A stretch of DNA of 64,000 nt from JBBRVW01 sp038246545 (lineage in GTDB: Bacteria > Actinomycetota > Actinomycetes > JACCUZ01). The notes beneath the pieces are model-generated. The model searched no databases. It was not told the DNA's origin and worked only from the letters and a program-made list of their open reading frames with translations. A program made the position numbers and the translations under genes. Each line of letters opens with the position of its first letter. Position 1 is the stretch's first letter. The DNA is taken from contig JBBRVW010000007.1 of assembly GCA_038246545.1 (NCBI GenBank), positions 1 to 64,000 on the forward strand, read 5' to 3'. Positions 33,631 to 41,641 of the stretch are shown here, one piece after another.

Positions 33631-34818
33631 TCAGCGGGGGGCCGGGACCGGGCTGGGGCCGGTCAGCGGCTCGCCCCAGCGGAGCAGCATCAGGGTCGCA
33701 TCGTCGCGCAGCGTGCCGCCGCGGTGGTCGAGGGTGCTCCGGATGAGGCGCCGCAGCGTCTCCTCCGGCGGTGTCTCGGCGGCCGCCTCGCGCTCCAGCA
33801 GGTCGATCAGGCGCTCGAGGCCGAGCTCGTTGCCCTCCTTCGTGCGCGCCTCGACGACGCCGTCGGTGTACAGCAGGACGCTGTCGCCCGGTTCCAGCGC
33901 GGTGGTCTGCACGAGCGGCGTGCCGCTGTCGAGACCGAAGGGTGCGGACGGCTCGCAGCCGAGCGGACCCACCACCCGGCGGTCGCGCAGGAGCAGCGGG
34001 ACCGGGTGCCCGGCGCAGGACCACGCCAGCTCGCCGGTGTCGAGCCGGAGCCGCGCCAGGATCCCGGTGACGAACGCGTCGCCCTCGTACTGGCTCTCGA
34101 CGGCGGCGTCGACGGCCGCATGCATCGCCGGCAGGTCGAGGCCGTCGCGCCGGGCGTGGCGGTAGGAGCCCACAGCCAGGGTGCTGAGCAGCGTCGACCC
34201 GATGCCGTGGCCCATCCCGTCGAGGATCGCCACGTCGAGCCGCAGCCCGTTCATCGCATAGTCGAACGCGTCGCCGGCCACCTCGTACGCCGGCTCCAGC
34301 AGCCCCGTCACGACGGCGCGGGAAGACCGCAGGGTCAGCGGCGGGAGCAGGTCCCACTGCATCGACGCCGCCAGCGTCATGCCGCGGCCGCGGCGGCGGA
34401 CGTGCATGAGGTCGGTGTACGGCGCGGCGCCGGCCACGAGCAGGCCGGCCAGGTCCGAGAGCCGCCGGCACTCGTCGAGGGTCCGCTCGTCGGCGACATC
34501 CACGGTGAGGGCCAGGACCCCGGCCCGCACCGACTGCTCGAAGACCGGCACCCACACCCGTACCCCGTCGGGCCGGTCGGCGGTGACGACCGTCCCCGTG
34601 GTGAACGCCCGCCCGGCCAGGCTGGTGGTGACGTTCTCCTCCGCCACGACCTGCGGGTCGGCGAAGCTGGGTACCGGCTGAAGAACGACCTGTCCGAAGT
34701 CGACGAGGTAGAGCGTCACGTCCGTGCCGACCTGTGCCGCGGCGCGGGCCAGCAGGTCCCCGACGTCGTCCGGGTGCGCGTTGCGCTGGTCGGACATGAC
34801 GGCCTCGACGTCGAGCAC
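33631..34818 (-). CDS. GAF-SpoIIE PP2C-type serine phosphatase
   Basis: A 395-residue cytoplasmic phosphatase. Residues about 15-150 form a GAF-like sensor, and the carboxy half is a PP2C/SpoIIE domain with metal-binding motifs GDAFDYAM, DGMGHGIGS, YTDGVVEAR and RDDATLMLLRW. Such enzymes act in partner-switching control of stress sigma factors or other regulators by dephosphorylating anti-anti-sigma proteins; none is adjacent. GTG start at 34818 with GAGGAGG about 8 bases upstream. Confidence 0.9.
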   Translation of the reverse strand: MLDVEAVMSDQRNAHPDDVGDLLARAAAQVGTDVTLYLVDFGQVVLQPVPSFADPQVVAEENVTTSLAGRAFTTGTVVTADRPDGVRVWVPVFEQSVRAGVLALTVDVADERTLDECRRLSDLAGLLVAGAAPYTDLMHVRRRGRGMTLAASMQWDLLPPLTLRSSRAVVTGLLEPAYEVAGDAFDYAMNGLRLDVAILDGMGHGIGSTLLSTLAVGSYRHARRDGLDLPAMHAAVDAAVESQYEGDAFVTGILARLRLDTGELAWSCAGHPVPLLLRDRRVVGPLGCEPSAPFGLDSGTPLVQTTALEPGDSVLLYTDGVVEARTKEGNELGLERLIDLLEREAAAETPPEETLRRLIRSTLDHRGGTLRDDATLMLLRWGEPLTGPSPVPAPR

Positions 34819-35120
34819 CGGTCACACCTCCTCGGACGACAGACGACCCCCGAACCGTATGCGCCCGGCGGCTCGCAGGTCCGCCGAACGGCACATCCCG
34901 GGCACTTCGGGAGCATCTGCGCGCGATGCCGATGGCTCAGCGAGCCGCGTCCGTGCCCTGACCTTCCCACGCGTACGCTCGCGGGCCTGACACCGCCGAT
35001 GGCCTACCGGCCCTGCCTGGGCTCAGCCGGTCGTCGTGAGGTCGAAGTTGCCCGTCGGTGCCGCAGCGTGGTCGCGCCGAAACCGGCTCGCGGCGAGCGC
35101 CGACGTGCTGCAGGGTGCCG
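34819..35120. other. Divergent intergenic region, no gene seen
   Basis: About 300 bases between the diverging phosphatase and acetyltransferase genes. No open frame with a ribosome site, no hairpin and no convincing promoter consensus were found; it presumably holds both promoters. Confidence 0.5.
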
Positions 35121-35123
35121 GTG

Positions 35124-35663
35124 ATGGACCTCCTGATCGAACCCGAGCGCGCGGACGACCACGACGCGATCCGGGAGGTCGTCCTGGCGGCCTTCGCGTC
35201 CCACGTCGAGGTGGCGGACCTGGTCGACCTGATCCGCGCCTCGCCCGAGTTCGTCCGCGAGCTGTCGCTGGTGGCGCGGCGGGACGGCGAGGTGGTCGGG
35301 CACGTGATGCTCAGCCACGCCGTGCTCGAGGACGACGACGGCGACCGCCGGCAGGTCCTGACGCTCTCGCCGCTGGCGGTGGCACCGGCCCACCAGGGGA
35401 AGGGCATCGGGTCGGCCCTCGTGCCGGCGGGTCTCGCGGCGGCCGAGGCGCTGGACGAGAACCTCGTCATGCTCGAGGGCAGCCCGCGCTACTACCCGCG
35501 TTTCGGCTTCCGCGACTGCCGGACTCTCGGCATCCACGTCGACCTGCCCGACTGGGCGCCGCCAGAAGCCGGCATGGCCTACCCGCTGAAGGCATATGAC
35601 GAGTCGCTGTGCGGCCGCCTGGTCTACCCGCCCGCCTTCGCCGCCACCGGGTCCGGGAGGTAG
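35124..35663 (+). CDS. GNAT-family N-acetyltransferase
   Basis: A 179-residue acetyl-CoA-dependent acyltransferase of the YhbS-like GNAT type. The acetyl-CoA loop appears as LSPLAVAPAHQGKGIGSALVPAGL, and YYPRFGFRDCR near the end is typical of this subgroup. ATG at 35124; a GTG immediately before it is equally possible. Substrate unknown. The micro-ORF on the opposite strand converges on its 3' end with 7 bases between stops. Confidence 0.88.
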   Translation: MDLLIEPERADDHDAIREVVLAAFASHVEVADLVDLIRASPEFVRELSLVARRDGEVVGHVMLSHAVLEDDDGDRRQVLTLSPLAVAPAHQGKGIGSALVPAGLAAAEALDENLVMLEGSPRYYPRFGFRDCRTLGIHVDLPDWAPPEAGMAYPLKAYDESLCGRLVYPPAFAATGSGR

Positions 35664-35670
35664 CCGCCGG

Positions 35671-35766
35671 TCAGAACGGCAGTGGTTTGCCCGCGGGGGA
35701 CCGCAGGTCGAGCGGCGCCGTCACCGGTCTGGTGGTGCGCTTCGAGATCTGCTGCTGGGTGCGCAT
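35671..35766 (-). CDS. Micro-ORF A: 31-residue protein with DLRSPxGxxLPF carboxy terminus
   Basis: ATG at 35766 preceded by GAGAGGAG about 8 bases upstream; 31 codons then TGA. The product starts MRTQQQISKRTTRPV and ends LDLRSPAGKPLPF. It aligns without gaps to the 31-residue product at 50405-50500, with 15 identical residues including SK.T in the middle and LDLRSP.G..LPF at the end. The recurrence of a whole short protein at two unlinked places, each with a start and ribosome site, is strong evidence that both are genes. It is basic, with no signal peptide or membrane segment. Function unknown. Confidence 0.75.
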   Translation of the reverse strand: MRTQQQISKRTTRPVTAPLDLRSPAGKPLPF

Positions 35767-36120
35767 GGTGGTGGCTCCTCTCCGCGGTGTCTTCCGTCGT
35801 CCTCGAACGTAGGGACGCACCTCAGCGCCGACGATCGGGCCACCCGGCGGATTCGTGGGTCGTCATCCCCCGGGCGGGGGTGGTGCTGGCCCCCGCCGGG
35901 CCCACGACATGGGCGGTCAGGAGCGGCACGGGAAGTCCTGGCGCCTTCGATGAGACCGCGGCGCTCCCGCACTGCGACGGAATGCGCTGCGAGGCGCGCA
36001 CGCGCAGGGGCTGGGCCGCCGAACGGGGGAGCGCGCCACCTCCCTCGACCCCGCATCGCTCCGGTGACCGGCAACGGGCACCATGGGGGAAGAGGTCGCA
36101 CTGGTCCTGGAGGGAGGGTC
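35767..36120. other. Divergent intergenic region between micro-ORF A and DUF35 operon
   Basis: About 350 bases. A GGCGGGGG/CCCCCGCC hairpin (35873-35897, 9-base loop) is the only structure noticed. No coding frame was supported. GGAGGGAGG just before 36121 is the ribosome site of the DUF35 gene. Confidence 0.5.
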
Positions 36121-36438
36121 GTGAGAACCGTTCCGGCGAAGGCCGGCCCGACGGTCACGTCGGTGACGGCTCCGTTCTGGGACGGGCTGCGCGACGGGCA
36201 GCTGCTGCTGCGGCGCTGCTCGTCCTGCGGCCGGGCCCAGCACCACCCACGGGTGCTCTGCCGCGACTGCTGGTCGTCGGACCTGTCCTGGACCGAGTCG
36301 GCCGCGACCGGCACGGTGTGGACGTGGACCGTGGTCCAACCCCCCGGCCACCCCGTGCGGGTCGGGACCGAGGCGCGTGACGGCTACGCCGTCGCGGTCG
36401 CGCGGCCGGTCCCGGCCGCCGAGGGACGCCCGGCATGA
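36121..36438 (+). CDS. DUF35 zinc-ribbon/OB-fold protein, apparently shortened
   Basis: A 105-residue ChsH2/DUF35-like protein. An amino-terminal helix (FWDGLRDGQLLLRRC) leads into a rubredoxin-like zinc ribbon CSSCG...CRDC and the start of the OB-fold (GTVWTWTVVQPPGHP). Family members, usually 125-150 residues, pair with MaoC hydratases or thiolases in sterol or fatty-acyl-CoA degradation. Here the OB-fold ends early after GYAVAVARPVPAAEG, so the last strands look missing. GTG start with GGAGGGAGG upstream. Its stop overlaps the MFS start (ATGA). Confidence 0.8.
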   Translation: MRTVPAKAGPTVTSVTAPFWDGLRDGQLLLRRCSSCGRAQHHPRVLCRDCWSSDLSWTESAATGTVWTWTVVQPPGHPVRVGTEARDGYAVAVARPVPAAEGRPA

Positions 36439-37703
36439 CGGCCGCAGCCGGCCGGGTCTCCGGCACCGACGGCGGTCCGGCGATCCGTCAGCTCGGCCTG
36501 GTGGCCGCCGTGCAGGTGCTAGCAATGGCCACCTGGTTCGCGGCCTCCGCCGCGGCTCCGGCGCTGCGCGACGAGTGGCACCTGAGCACGGTCCAGGCGA
36601 CGCTGCTCACCACTGCGGTCCAGCTCGGCTTCGTCGTCGGCGCCCTCGCCTCGGCCGCCACCAACCTGCCGGACGTCGTGTCGCCGCCGCGGCTGCTCGC
36701 GGTCGGGGCGCTCGCCGCGGCCGCCAGCACTGCGGCGCTCGCGCTGGTCGCCGACGGCATCGTGACCGCCGTCCCGCTCCGCTTCGTCACCGGCATGGCC
36801 CTCGCGCTGGTCTACCCGGTCGGGATGAAGATCGCGATCAGCTGGTTCGACGACCGGCGTGGCCTCGCCGTCGGCGTGCTGGTCGGGGCGCTGACCATCG
36901 GCAGCACGCTGCCGCAGCTGATCGGCGGCTCGCTCGGCTCGGCCTGGCGGCCGGCCCTGCTCGTCTCGAGCATCCTCGCCGCGGCCGCTGCCGTGCTCCA
37001 GCGGTGGATCGTCGTCGGGCCGCTCGTGACCCGCTCCGAGGGCCTGCACCCGAGGGTGCTGCTGACCCTGCTCCGCGACCGGGCTCCCCGGCTGGCCAAC
37101 CTCGGCTACCTCGGCCACATGTGGGAGCTCTACGCGCTGTGGGTGTGGCTGCCTACGTTCCTCGTGGCCGGGTTCCGGGAGCGCGGCGTGGACCCGTCGC
37201 GGTCCGTCGTCGGTGTCCTCGCCTTCGTCGCGCTCGGCGTGTGCGGGGCGCTCGGCTGCCTGGCCGGGGGCTGGCTGGGCGACCGCGTCGGTCGGTCCCG
37301 TGCCGCCGCAGCGGCGATGGCGGTCAGCGGCGTCTGCTGCCTGCTCGCCGCGCTCACGTTCGGCGGCTCACCCTGGCTGGTGGTGCCCTTGGTCATGGTC
37401 TGGGGCGCGGCCGTGATCGCCGACTCCGCGATGTTCTCCGCCTGCCTCGGAACGGTCGTGCCGCGCCGGTTCGTGGGCACAGCGCTCACCCTGCAGACCG
37501 CGATGGGTTTCTCGTTGACTGTCGTGACGATCCAGCTGCTGCCCGTCGTCGCGCACCACGCGGGCTGGCCGATCGCCGTCGCGCTGCTCTCCGTCGGGCC
37601 CCTCCTCGGGGCCGTCGCCATGACCCGGCTCACCCCGCTGCTCGGCCACCTGTCGGCGAGCGGCGGACCCACACCTGCCCCGTCCCTGGAAGGACCACGA
37701 TGA
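36435..37703 (+). CDS. Major facilitator superfamily transporter
   Basis: A 422-residue permease with 12 hydrophobic segments. The cytoplasmic loop 2-3 motif is degenerate; GGWLGDRVGRSRAAAAAM between helices 8 and 9 is the conserved MFS loop. It resembles CynX/NarK-like exporters in general pattern, but the substrate is not recognisable. It overlaps the DUF35 gene upstream and the MaoC gene downstream by 4 bases each, so the three are one operon. It might import or export an acid that the other two help metabolise. Confidence 0.87.
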   Translation: MTAAAGRVSGTDGGPAIRQLGLVAAVQVLAMATWFAASAAAPALRDEWHLSTVQATLLTTAVQLGFVVGALASAATNLPDVVSPPRLLAVGALAAAASTAALALVADGIVTAVPLRFVTGMALALVYPVGMKIAISWFDDRRGLAVGVLVGALTIGSTLPQLIGGSLGSAWRPALLVSSILAAAAAVLQRWIVVGPLVTRSEGLHPRVLLTLLRDRAPRLANLGYLGHMWELYALWVWLPTFLVAGFRERGVDPSRSVVGVLAFVALGVCGALGCLAGGWLGDRVGRSRAAAAAMAVSGVCCLLAALTFGGSPWLVVPLVMVWGAAVIADSAMFSACLGTVVPRRFVGTALTLQTAMGFSLTVVTIQLLPVVAHHAGWPIAVALLSVGPLLGAVAMTRLTPLLGHLSASGGPTPAPSLEGPR

Positions 37704-38122
37704 CTGCATGGACGACCACCCGGCCCGAGGTCGGCCAGAAGGCCGAGATGTCCAGGACGGTGGGCGACCGCGACATCGAGCTCTTCACCGAGATCAGTGG
37801 TGACCGCAACCCACTGCACTACGACGAGGAGGCCGCGAAGCGCAGCCGCTTCGGCGAGATCGTCGTCCAGGGCGGCATCACCAGCGCGGTCCTCAACGCG
37901 GTCGTCGCCGAGCGACTCCCCGGACCGGGCACCGTCTTCCTCAACGTCTCCTGGGACTTCACCGCGCCGGTCCGGCCCGGCGACACCATCACCGGCGAGG
38001 TCGAGGTGCTCGAGGTCCGCGAGGACAAGCCCATCACCAAGCTCGCGACCCGGGTCGTGCGCGACGACGGCGTAGTCGCGCTCCAGGGCACCGCCGTCTG
38101 CTACACGATGCAGCTGAACTGA
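37700..38122 (+). CDS. MaoC-family (R)-specific enoyl-CoA hydratase
   Basis: A 140-residue single hot-dog-fold protein. The catalytic motif FTEISGDRNPLHYDEEAAKRS (Asp and His of the hydratase-2 dyad; pattern) is intact, followed by VVQGGITSAVL. It adds water to 2-enoyl-CoA to give the (R)-3-hydroxyacyl-CoA. ATG overlaps the MFS stop, as the last gene of the DUF35-MFS-MaoC operon. No thiolase or acyl-CoA ligase is adjacent. Confidence 0.9.
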   Translation: MTAWTTTRPEVGQKAEMSRTVGDRDIELFTEISGDRNPLHYDEEAAKRSRFGEIVVQGGITSAVLNAVVAERLPGPGTVFLNVSWDFTAPVRPGDTITGEVEVLEVREDKPITKLATRVVRDDGVVALQGTAVCYTMQLN

Positions 38123-38146
38123 CTCGCCGTCGAGAGCCGAGGGTCC

Positions 38147-39019
38147 TCAGACGTCGTCGAGGGCGCGCTGCAACTCGCTGACGCGCTTCATCGCGCGCTC
38201 GGCGACGGCGCGGGCGTCGTCCCGCGTGTCCGCGGTAGCCCTGCGTGCAGCGACCGCGGCGTCGTGCTGCGCCTGGGCCGCTTCGAGCTCCGAGGCCAGC
38301 CGGTCGACCTCACGCCGCGCCTCGGTCGCGGTGCGGTCCGCGACGATCGCCGCGTCCTCGGCGTCGGCCCGGGCGTCGGCCGCGTCGCGGGCGGCCTTCC
38401 ACGCCTCGGCCAGCTCGGCTTCCAGAGCAGCTCGGCGTTCGGCCCGCTCCCGCTCCTCGGGTGTCGGTGCCGATCTCGACGCACGACGAGGTGCGGGCCT
38501 GCGGCGGACCACCGCGCCGCCGGGGTCGGTGCCGAACGCGTCGTGCTGCAGCACCTCCGACAGCCGGCCCTCCCGCAGCAGCTCGCCGGCGCGCTCGTCG
38601 GCCAGGGCCGCGTGCAGGGTCTGCTCCAGCCCGCGCGCGGCGTCCTCGGTCACCGCTTGACCGGCCGCGTGCGCGTCCTTGCGGGCCTGCCGGACCAGGG
38701 CCTGCACCAGCTGCCCGCGCTGCTTCGAGAGCTCCTTCAGCTTAGGCCCGCTCAGCGCGGCCGACGCCTCCCGCAGCCCGGCCCCGAGCTCGATCAGCGG
38801 GTCGATCTCGTCGGCGTGCTCACGGACGAGCTGGTTGGCCAGCCAGGCCGGGACGGTGGGCCGTCGCAGCGCCGCGACCGCGCGCGCGGCGTCGGCCTCG
38901 CCGGCCGCCTTGAGCTCCTCGGCCCTCGCGTCGCGGGCAGCGACGAACTCCTTCGGGGTGAGGCCGTAGAGCTCGTCCGCGGCCTCACCCACCACGTCGT
39001 GCTCGTCGGCGCGCCCCAT
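38147..39019 (-). CDS. Coiled-coil actinobacterial protein of unknown function
   Basis: A 290-residue, highly charged soluble protein. The amino-terminal 130 residues (LYGLTPKEFVAARDARAEEL; RPTVPAWLANQLVREHADEI) form a domain I have seen only as hypothetical in actinobacteria; from about residue 180 to the end is a continuous Ala/Glu/Arg heptad region predicted to be a long coiled coil. No enzymatic motif and no signal peptide. ATG at 39019 codes MGRADEHD. It converges with the MaoC gene. Confidence 0.75.
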   Translation of the reverse strand: MGRADEHDVVGEAADELYGLTPKEFVAARDARAEELKAAGEADAARAVAALRRPTVPAWLANQLVREHADEIDPLIELGAGLREASAALSGPKLKELSKQRGQLVQALVRQARKDAHAAGQAVTEDAARGLEQTLHAALADERAGELLREGRLSEVLQHDAFGTDPGGAVVRRRPAPRRASRSAPTPEERERAERRAALEAELAEAWKAARDAADARADAEDAAIVADRTATEARREVDRLASELEAAQAQHDAAVAARRATADTRDDARAVAERAMKRVSELQRALDDV

Positions 39020-39222
39020 GCCCCGATCCTGGCACCCCCGGGTGACGGACCCCGGCAGGACCTGAGCCTGCCCCCGTGATCCACAGGAGATCGTTGCGGA
39101 AAAACCACATGGATCCGGTGTGGATCACCAGCGGACGGTGCCTCGTTCGGGTCCGTCGTCTCCACACCCGCTCGGGGGTGCCGGCTGAACCGCATCACCG
39201 AGTCGTTCACCCTGAGCACGTG

Positions 39223-39254
39223 GAGATGGGGCGACCGCCAGGTCGCCCCATCTC
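39223..39254 (-). terminator. Stem-loop terminator after the two-helix membrane protein gene
   Basis: Perfect 14-bp stem GAGATGGGGCGACC / GGTCGCCCCATCTC with a GCCA loop, 15 bases beyond the stop at 39270. Confidence 0.85.
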
Positions 39255-39269
39255 TCCATTACCGTGCCG

Positions 39270-39968
39270 TCAGACGAGGACCGGCTCTGCGGTGCGCTCG
39301 GCGATCGGCGCCGTGATCTGTGCGGGCGCCCTCCCTGCCCAGACGAGACCCAGCCCGGCAAGGATGATCGTGAGTCCGAGGCCGGCCATGATCCCGGCGA
39401 GAGCGAGACCCATCTGAAGCGCGGAGTGGGTCACGGTGCCCACGCCCAGCTCAGCGACCAGACCGTGTGCGGTGCCCGACCATGCCTGGTCGCGGGCGAT
39501 GGCCTCGATCGGGTTCGAGCGGTCGTAGCCCGTCCAGTACTTGCCGTTCGGGTCGAAGTCGTAGCTGCCGGCCTTGAACACCTTGCCGGAGTCAGCAGTG
39601 ACGTCTTCCGGGAGGACGACGGTCTGGGGGCGGGTGATGGTGTGGTAGGTGATCGTGGCCATCTGGTACATGTACTCAGAGGCGGTGTTGACCACCGGGT
39701 CATTCGGATTGAGGTCGGACGTGACGACCGGGTACTTCCAGTCATCCTTCAGCAGGGACATGATCGCCACTGCTTCCTCTGTCGAGCCAGTGCTGTCGGC
39801 GAGCTGGCCGTCGGTGTTGTAGGTCAGCTCGACGTTCTGCGCCGCGCTGAACGCGTGAAGGGAGTTGTATCCGGCCTGCACTCTGGCGTAGGCCACACCG
39901 GCGCCGGCCAAGAAACCGAGACCGATCACCGCTAGCACGACGCCGAGGGTCTGCAGTCGCTTGGTCAC
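39270..39968 (-). CDS. Conserved actinobacterial membrane protein with extracytoplasmic domain
   Basis: A 232-residue protein with one membrane segment at the amino terminus (LGVVLAVIGLGFLAGAGVAYA), a 130-residue presumably extracytoplasmic region containing FSAAQNVELTYNTDGQL, YMYQMATITYHT and KYWTGYDRSNPIEAIARDQAW, and a second membrane segment near the end (GIMAGLGLTIILAGLGLVW). The family is widespread in actinobacteria and often carries an implausible dioxygenase label; no catalytic motif is seen. GTG at 39968 with AAGGA about 10 bases upstream; earlier in-frame starts are possible. Confidence 0.75.
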   Translation of the reverse strand: MTKRLQTLGVVLAVIGLGFLAGAGVAYARVQAGYNSLHAFSAAQNVELTYNTDGQLADSTGSTEEAVAIMSLLKDDWKYPVVTSDLNPNDPVVNTASEYMYQMATITYHTITRPQTVVLPEDVTADSGKVFKAGSYDFDPNGKYWTGYDRSNPIEAIARDQAWSGTAHGLVAELGVGTVTHSALQMGLALAGIMAGLGLTIILAGLGLVWAGRAPAQITAPIAERTAEPVLV

Positions 39969-40229
39969 GTGAACCACGTCCTTGTAGTTGTCGATGTACT
40001 CCCATCGTCGGGTGGGCCGTGACCGTGTGACACGGGCCGAGGTCATGGAGGGCCGGGCCCTACGACCCTGATCGTCCCGAGGGATCTCATGAGTCCGTCT
40101 GATGCGCGGAGGGTGATCGCGCCACGACGAATTGCCCTCGGTCTGAGCGGCAACATCACGACGATCGGGTGCAGGGCGCCGTCAAGGCCACGGAACGGGC
40201 TGCCCGGAGGGGAGAGCGGAGCGGACGGG

Positions 40230-40300
40230 GCCAGTTGTCCGTGGCCGAGCATCACCTTGACTGCCGCGGTCTGCGTAGCGTCGCCGCACGTCTCGTAGGC
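40230..40300 (-). pseudogene. Carboxy-terminal remnant of a zinc alcohol dehydrogenase
   Basis: Read on the minus strand from 40300 the sequence gives AYETCGDATQTAAVKVMLG. It lines up with AYETFGDAANTHALKVLLT, the last residues of the intact alcohol dehydrogenase at 27751-28806. No start and no upstream dehydrogenase sequence are present. This is a decayed tail. Confidence 0.6.
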
Positions 40301-40314
40301 GCAGCTCGGCCGTC

Positions 40315-40710
40315 CTACTTGGGGCGGTGATCTGCGTGCTGCAGCCGGAGCTGCTCCACATCCAGCTCGGGCGTGCGACCGAGCCAGTCACCGATGAGCG
40401 CGCCACGTAGTTCGGGCTGCTCGTGCATGAGCGCGTGGCCGGCCCTCTCCATGACCGCCACGGTGGCGCGCGGGTACTGCTGGAGCAGGGTTGCGCACGA
40501 CGAAGTACTCGTCGAACCCGCCCGCTGCGCCCGTTCGAGCTCGCCATAGGCGTCGTTGTCCTGGTGGACGTCGTGGTCGGGCACGTCTCGTGGCTGCTCG
40601 GCCACAGGGCACAGCAGGGCTAGACCGAGGACCAGGTCTGGTCGTCGTGCCGCCAGCCCGCGAGCCAGATAGGCGCCGTAGGAGCCGCGTCGCTGCTGAT
40701 CGCTCGACAC
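40315..40710 (-). pseudogene. Alpha/beta-hydrolase pseudogene with missing start and two compensating frameshifts
   Basis: Remnant of an alpha/beta-hydrolase. The nucleophile elbow (GSYGAYLARGLAARRPDLV) opens the fragment, LALLCPVAEQPRDVP follows, and the catalytic histidine region is AVMERAGHALMHEQPE. Everything before the elbow is lost. Near 40510-40545 the coding sense slips: the expected AGFDEYFVVR continues in another frame, then the original frame resumes at TLLQQYPRA. One lost and one gained base about 30 bases apart would explain it. The lost 5' end abuts the start of the divergent acetyltransferase gene, suggesting a recombination junction near 40710. Confidence 0.7.
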
Positions 40711-40713
40711 CTG

Positions 40714-41319
40714 GTGGTGGCGGGAACAGCGTCAGCCCAGGACGGATGCCGACGAAGCGTCTCGGCCAGCACCCCTGGCCCCGATCATCGTGGTCGTCAG
40801 CCGGAGCTGGTCCTGCCGACTACTCGCCTGCACGCCGAGTTCCTGGAGTGCTGCGACGACTGGGGTCCTGGCCTCCACGAGGACGGATTCGGTGTCAGCG
40901 CCGCCGACGAGGTGCGTTCGGCCGACGGCTTCGCCACCTGGGTGCACGAGCGGGTCCGACTGACCCACCCGGCCGGTGACCCCTGCCCGGACGACAGGCA
41001 CGGCTCGCCCCGGTGGATCGTCGAGGACGGGGTGGTGCTCGGGGGAATCGTCCTGCGCCACCGGTTCGACGACCGGCTGGGCCACATCGGCTACGGCGTG
41101 CGCCCGTCCGCGCGCCGCCGCGGCCCGGCGGCCTGGGCGCTGGGAGAGATGCTCGGCGAGGCCGTTGCCGCCTTGAGCGTGGACCGCGTCCTCATCCCGT
41201 GCCTGGCGGACGACGTCGCCTCGGCCCGGACCATCGAACGCAACGGCGGCGCCCTCGAAGACATCCGCGATACCAATCACGGTCCGGTGCGTCGCTACTG
41301 GATCGCTCTGGACCGGTGA
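40714..41319 (+). CDS. GNAT-family acetyltransferase, start uncertain
   Basis: The recognisable GNAT domain runs from PELVLPTTRLHAEFLECCDD to the end (about 170 residues): RWIVEDGVVLGGIVLRHRF, the acetyl-CoA region IGYGVRPSARRRGPAAWALGEML, and SARTIERNGGALED. The first 30 codons after GTG 40714 look non-homologous and Ser/Arg-rich, and no good ribosome site is present, so the native start may have been lost in the rearrangement that truncated the neighbouring hydrolase. The enzyme may or may not still be expressed. Confidence 0.75.
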   Translation: MVAGTASAQDGCRRSVSASTPGPDHRGRQPELVLPTTRLHAEFLECCDDWGPGLHEDGFGVSAADEVRSADGFATWVHERVRLTHPAGDPCPDDRHGSPRWIVEDGVVLGGIVLRHRFDDRLGHIGYGVRPSARRRGPAAWALGEMLGEAVAALSVDRVLIPCLADDVASARTIERNGGALEDIRDTNHGPVRRYWIALDR

Positions 41320-41641
41320 CCTTGACCCGCCACGCGAGAGGCCGGGCTACGGACTCGACCCGCTGCCGTTGGTCGCCCGGGCAACGAGTCGGACCCGGGC
41401 TCGGCCGGCCGACACGGGCGCCCCGGCGCCCGCTCGTGAGATCCGCCGGCCGGAGCCGAGCATGGCGATCCCGTGGACAGGGATCTCGTTGAGCGCTTCG
41501 TGGCCGTCCTACGAGCTCCCGTTGCCTGACTCAATCGCGTTGCGTCGCGGGCTCCGAGCGCCTTAGCGTTGCTCCTCCTCGCGGGTCAGCGACGTCGCGC
41601 CTGCGCAGCTGTACGTTCGCCGACGGGAGAGGCAGGTCGGC
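41320..41641. other. Intergenic region, no gene seen
   Basis: About 320 bases with no supported coding frame on either strand. GGGAGAGG near 41625 is the ribosome site for the VOC gene that follows. Confidence 0.5.
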
